In this document: positions 63,848 to 64,000 of the stretch, in pieces | How positions within the stretch are numbered: the stretch's first letter is position 1 | Layout: each line of letters begins with the position of its first letter | Source: Eudromia elegans | Lineage: Eukaryota > Chordata > Aves > Tinamiformes > Tinamidae | Direction: 5' to 3' | NCBI GenBank assembly: GCA_003342815.1 | Contig: PTEX01000235.1 | Span: forward strand, 1,123,886-1,187,885 | Length of the DNA stretch: 64,000 bases | Notes under the pieces: model-generated | Database searches by the model: none | The model's input: the letters and a program-made list of their open reading frames with translations, nothing else | Told to the model about the DNA's origin: nothing | Program-made: the position numbers and the translations under genes

Positions 63848-63853
63848 AATAAA
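63848..63853 (+). terminator. AATAAA polyadenylation signal of the putative LTR
   Basis: A canonical AATAAA followed about 40 bases later by a GT-rich stretch (TTGTCTTGTGTGTCGCTTTT), the usual arrangement of a poly-A signal and downstream element. Its closeness to the TATA box suggests a short R region. Confidence 0.6.
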
Positions 63854-64000
63854 GGTTCCCACTTTGCATGGCTATTGTCTTGTGTGTCGCTTTTGTCTGT
63901 GTGACTGGTGTGTGAGATCAGTGGGAATCCCCTCAGTGTGAGCCCCCCTTTCTCTCCCTGACCGTCGGCCCATGACTCCCCCCCCCGGGATCGTCGCTGG

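Larger units (their letters stand above)
63488..64000 (+). mobile_element. Probable endogenous retrovirus LTR (cut by window end)
   Basis: Composition switches sharply from AT-rich to GC-rich near 63488, where a TGTTGCAGCCCG start is a plausible LTR edge. The region carries several CCAAT boxes (near 63730, 63754 and 63793) plus an inverted one (ATTGG near 63585), then TATATAA at 63825 and AATAAA at 63848. That tight TATA-to-polyadenylation-signal spacing is typical of retroviral U3/R and unusual for a cellular promoter. It is followed by T/G-rich sequence (TTGTCTTGTGTGTCGCTTTT) like a U5. The U5 end and primer-binding site were not identified with confidence, and no gag, pol or env sequence is visible. 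Two N bases (63805 and 63809) lie in it. It could be a solo LTR, a 5' LTR, or, less likely, a host promoter. Confidence 0.68.

Noticed and set aside
1..64000. Search for CRISPR arrays, tRNA/rRNA genes, bacterial operons or a novel defence system
   Set aside because: The window is vertebrate nuclear DNA. The only regular tandem structures are microsatellites and the CCCTAA-bearing satellite, and no cloverleaf-like or rRNA-like sequence was noticed. A tRNAscan or Infernal run would be decisive.

Overview
The window looks like AT-rich, gene-poor nuclear DNA from a bird. The main clue is a group of CR1 non-LTR retrotransposon (LINE) copies. The largest has the CR1 hallmarks: an esterase-like ORF1, an apurinic endonuclease plus reverse transcriptase ORF2, and a 3' end made of two ATTCTATG octamers instead of a poly-A tail. 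CR1 is the dominant LINE of birds and also occurs in crocodilians and turtles, so other sauropsids are not fully excluded. I found no convincing host protein-coding gene, rRNA, tRNA or CRISPR array. Almost all short open frames in the window are chance openings or lie inside repeats. The DNA is probably intergenic or a very large intron.

Layout. Bases 1-7477: AT-rich single-copy-like DNA with a GA-rich tract and a long (AAGG)n microsatellite. 7478-8040: a 5'-truncated CR1 on the minus strand with an internal deletion of roughly 466 bases. 8041-12011: AT-rich DNA with poly-A, TA-rich and CAAA/CCAAA-type low-complexity tracts. 12012-15564: a long plus-strand CR1 with recognisable ORF1 and ORF2, both broken. 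15565-41759: AT-rich DNA with a (CCCTT)n array, homopolymers, a 46-base assembly gap and a small tandem duplication. About 41760-42645: a degenerate tandem repeat of about 166-182 bases per unit. Each direct unit carries a block of telomere-like CCCTAA motifs, and one leading unit is inverted. 42646-63487: AT-rich DNA holding two older CR1 remnants (47009-47048 and about 52540-52936), a MITE-like imperfect inverted repeat (49442-49619) and one weak exon-like segment (56579-56633). About 63488-64000: an abrupt rise in GC with CCAAT boxes, a TATA box and AATAAA 17 bases after it. This looks like a retroviral LTR cut by the window end.

How it works together. The functional content is parasitic DNA. 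ORF1 and ORF2 of the 12-15.5 kb CR1 would once have acted in one RNP for target-primed reverse transcription. Frameshifts and in-frame stops (12989, 13399, 15395) now make it inactive. The other CR1 copies are non-autonomous relics. The most distinctive non-standard structure is the telomere-motif satellite with its inverted unit. The terminal LTR is the main hint that an endogenous retrovirus, or a solo LTR, continues past the right edge.
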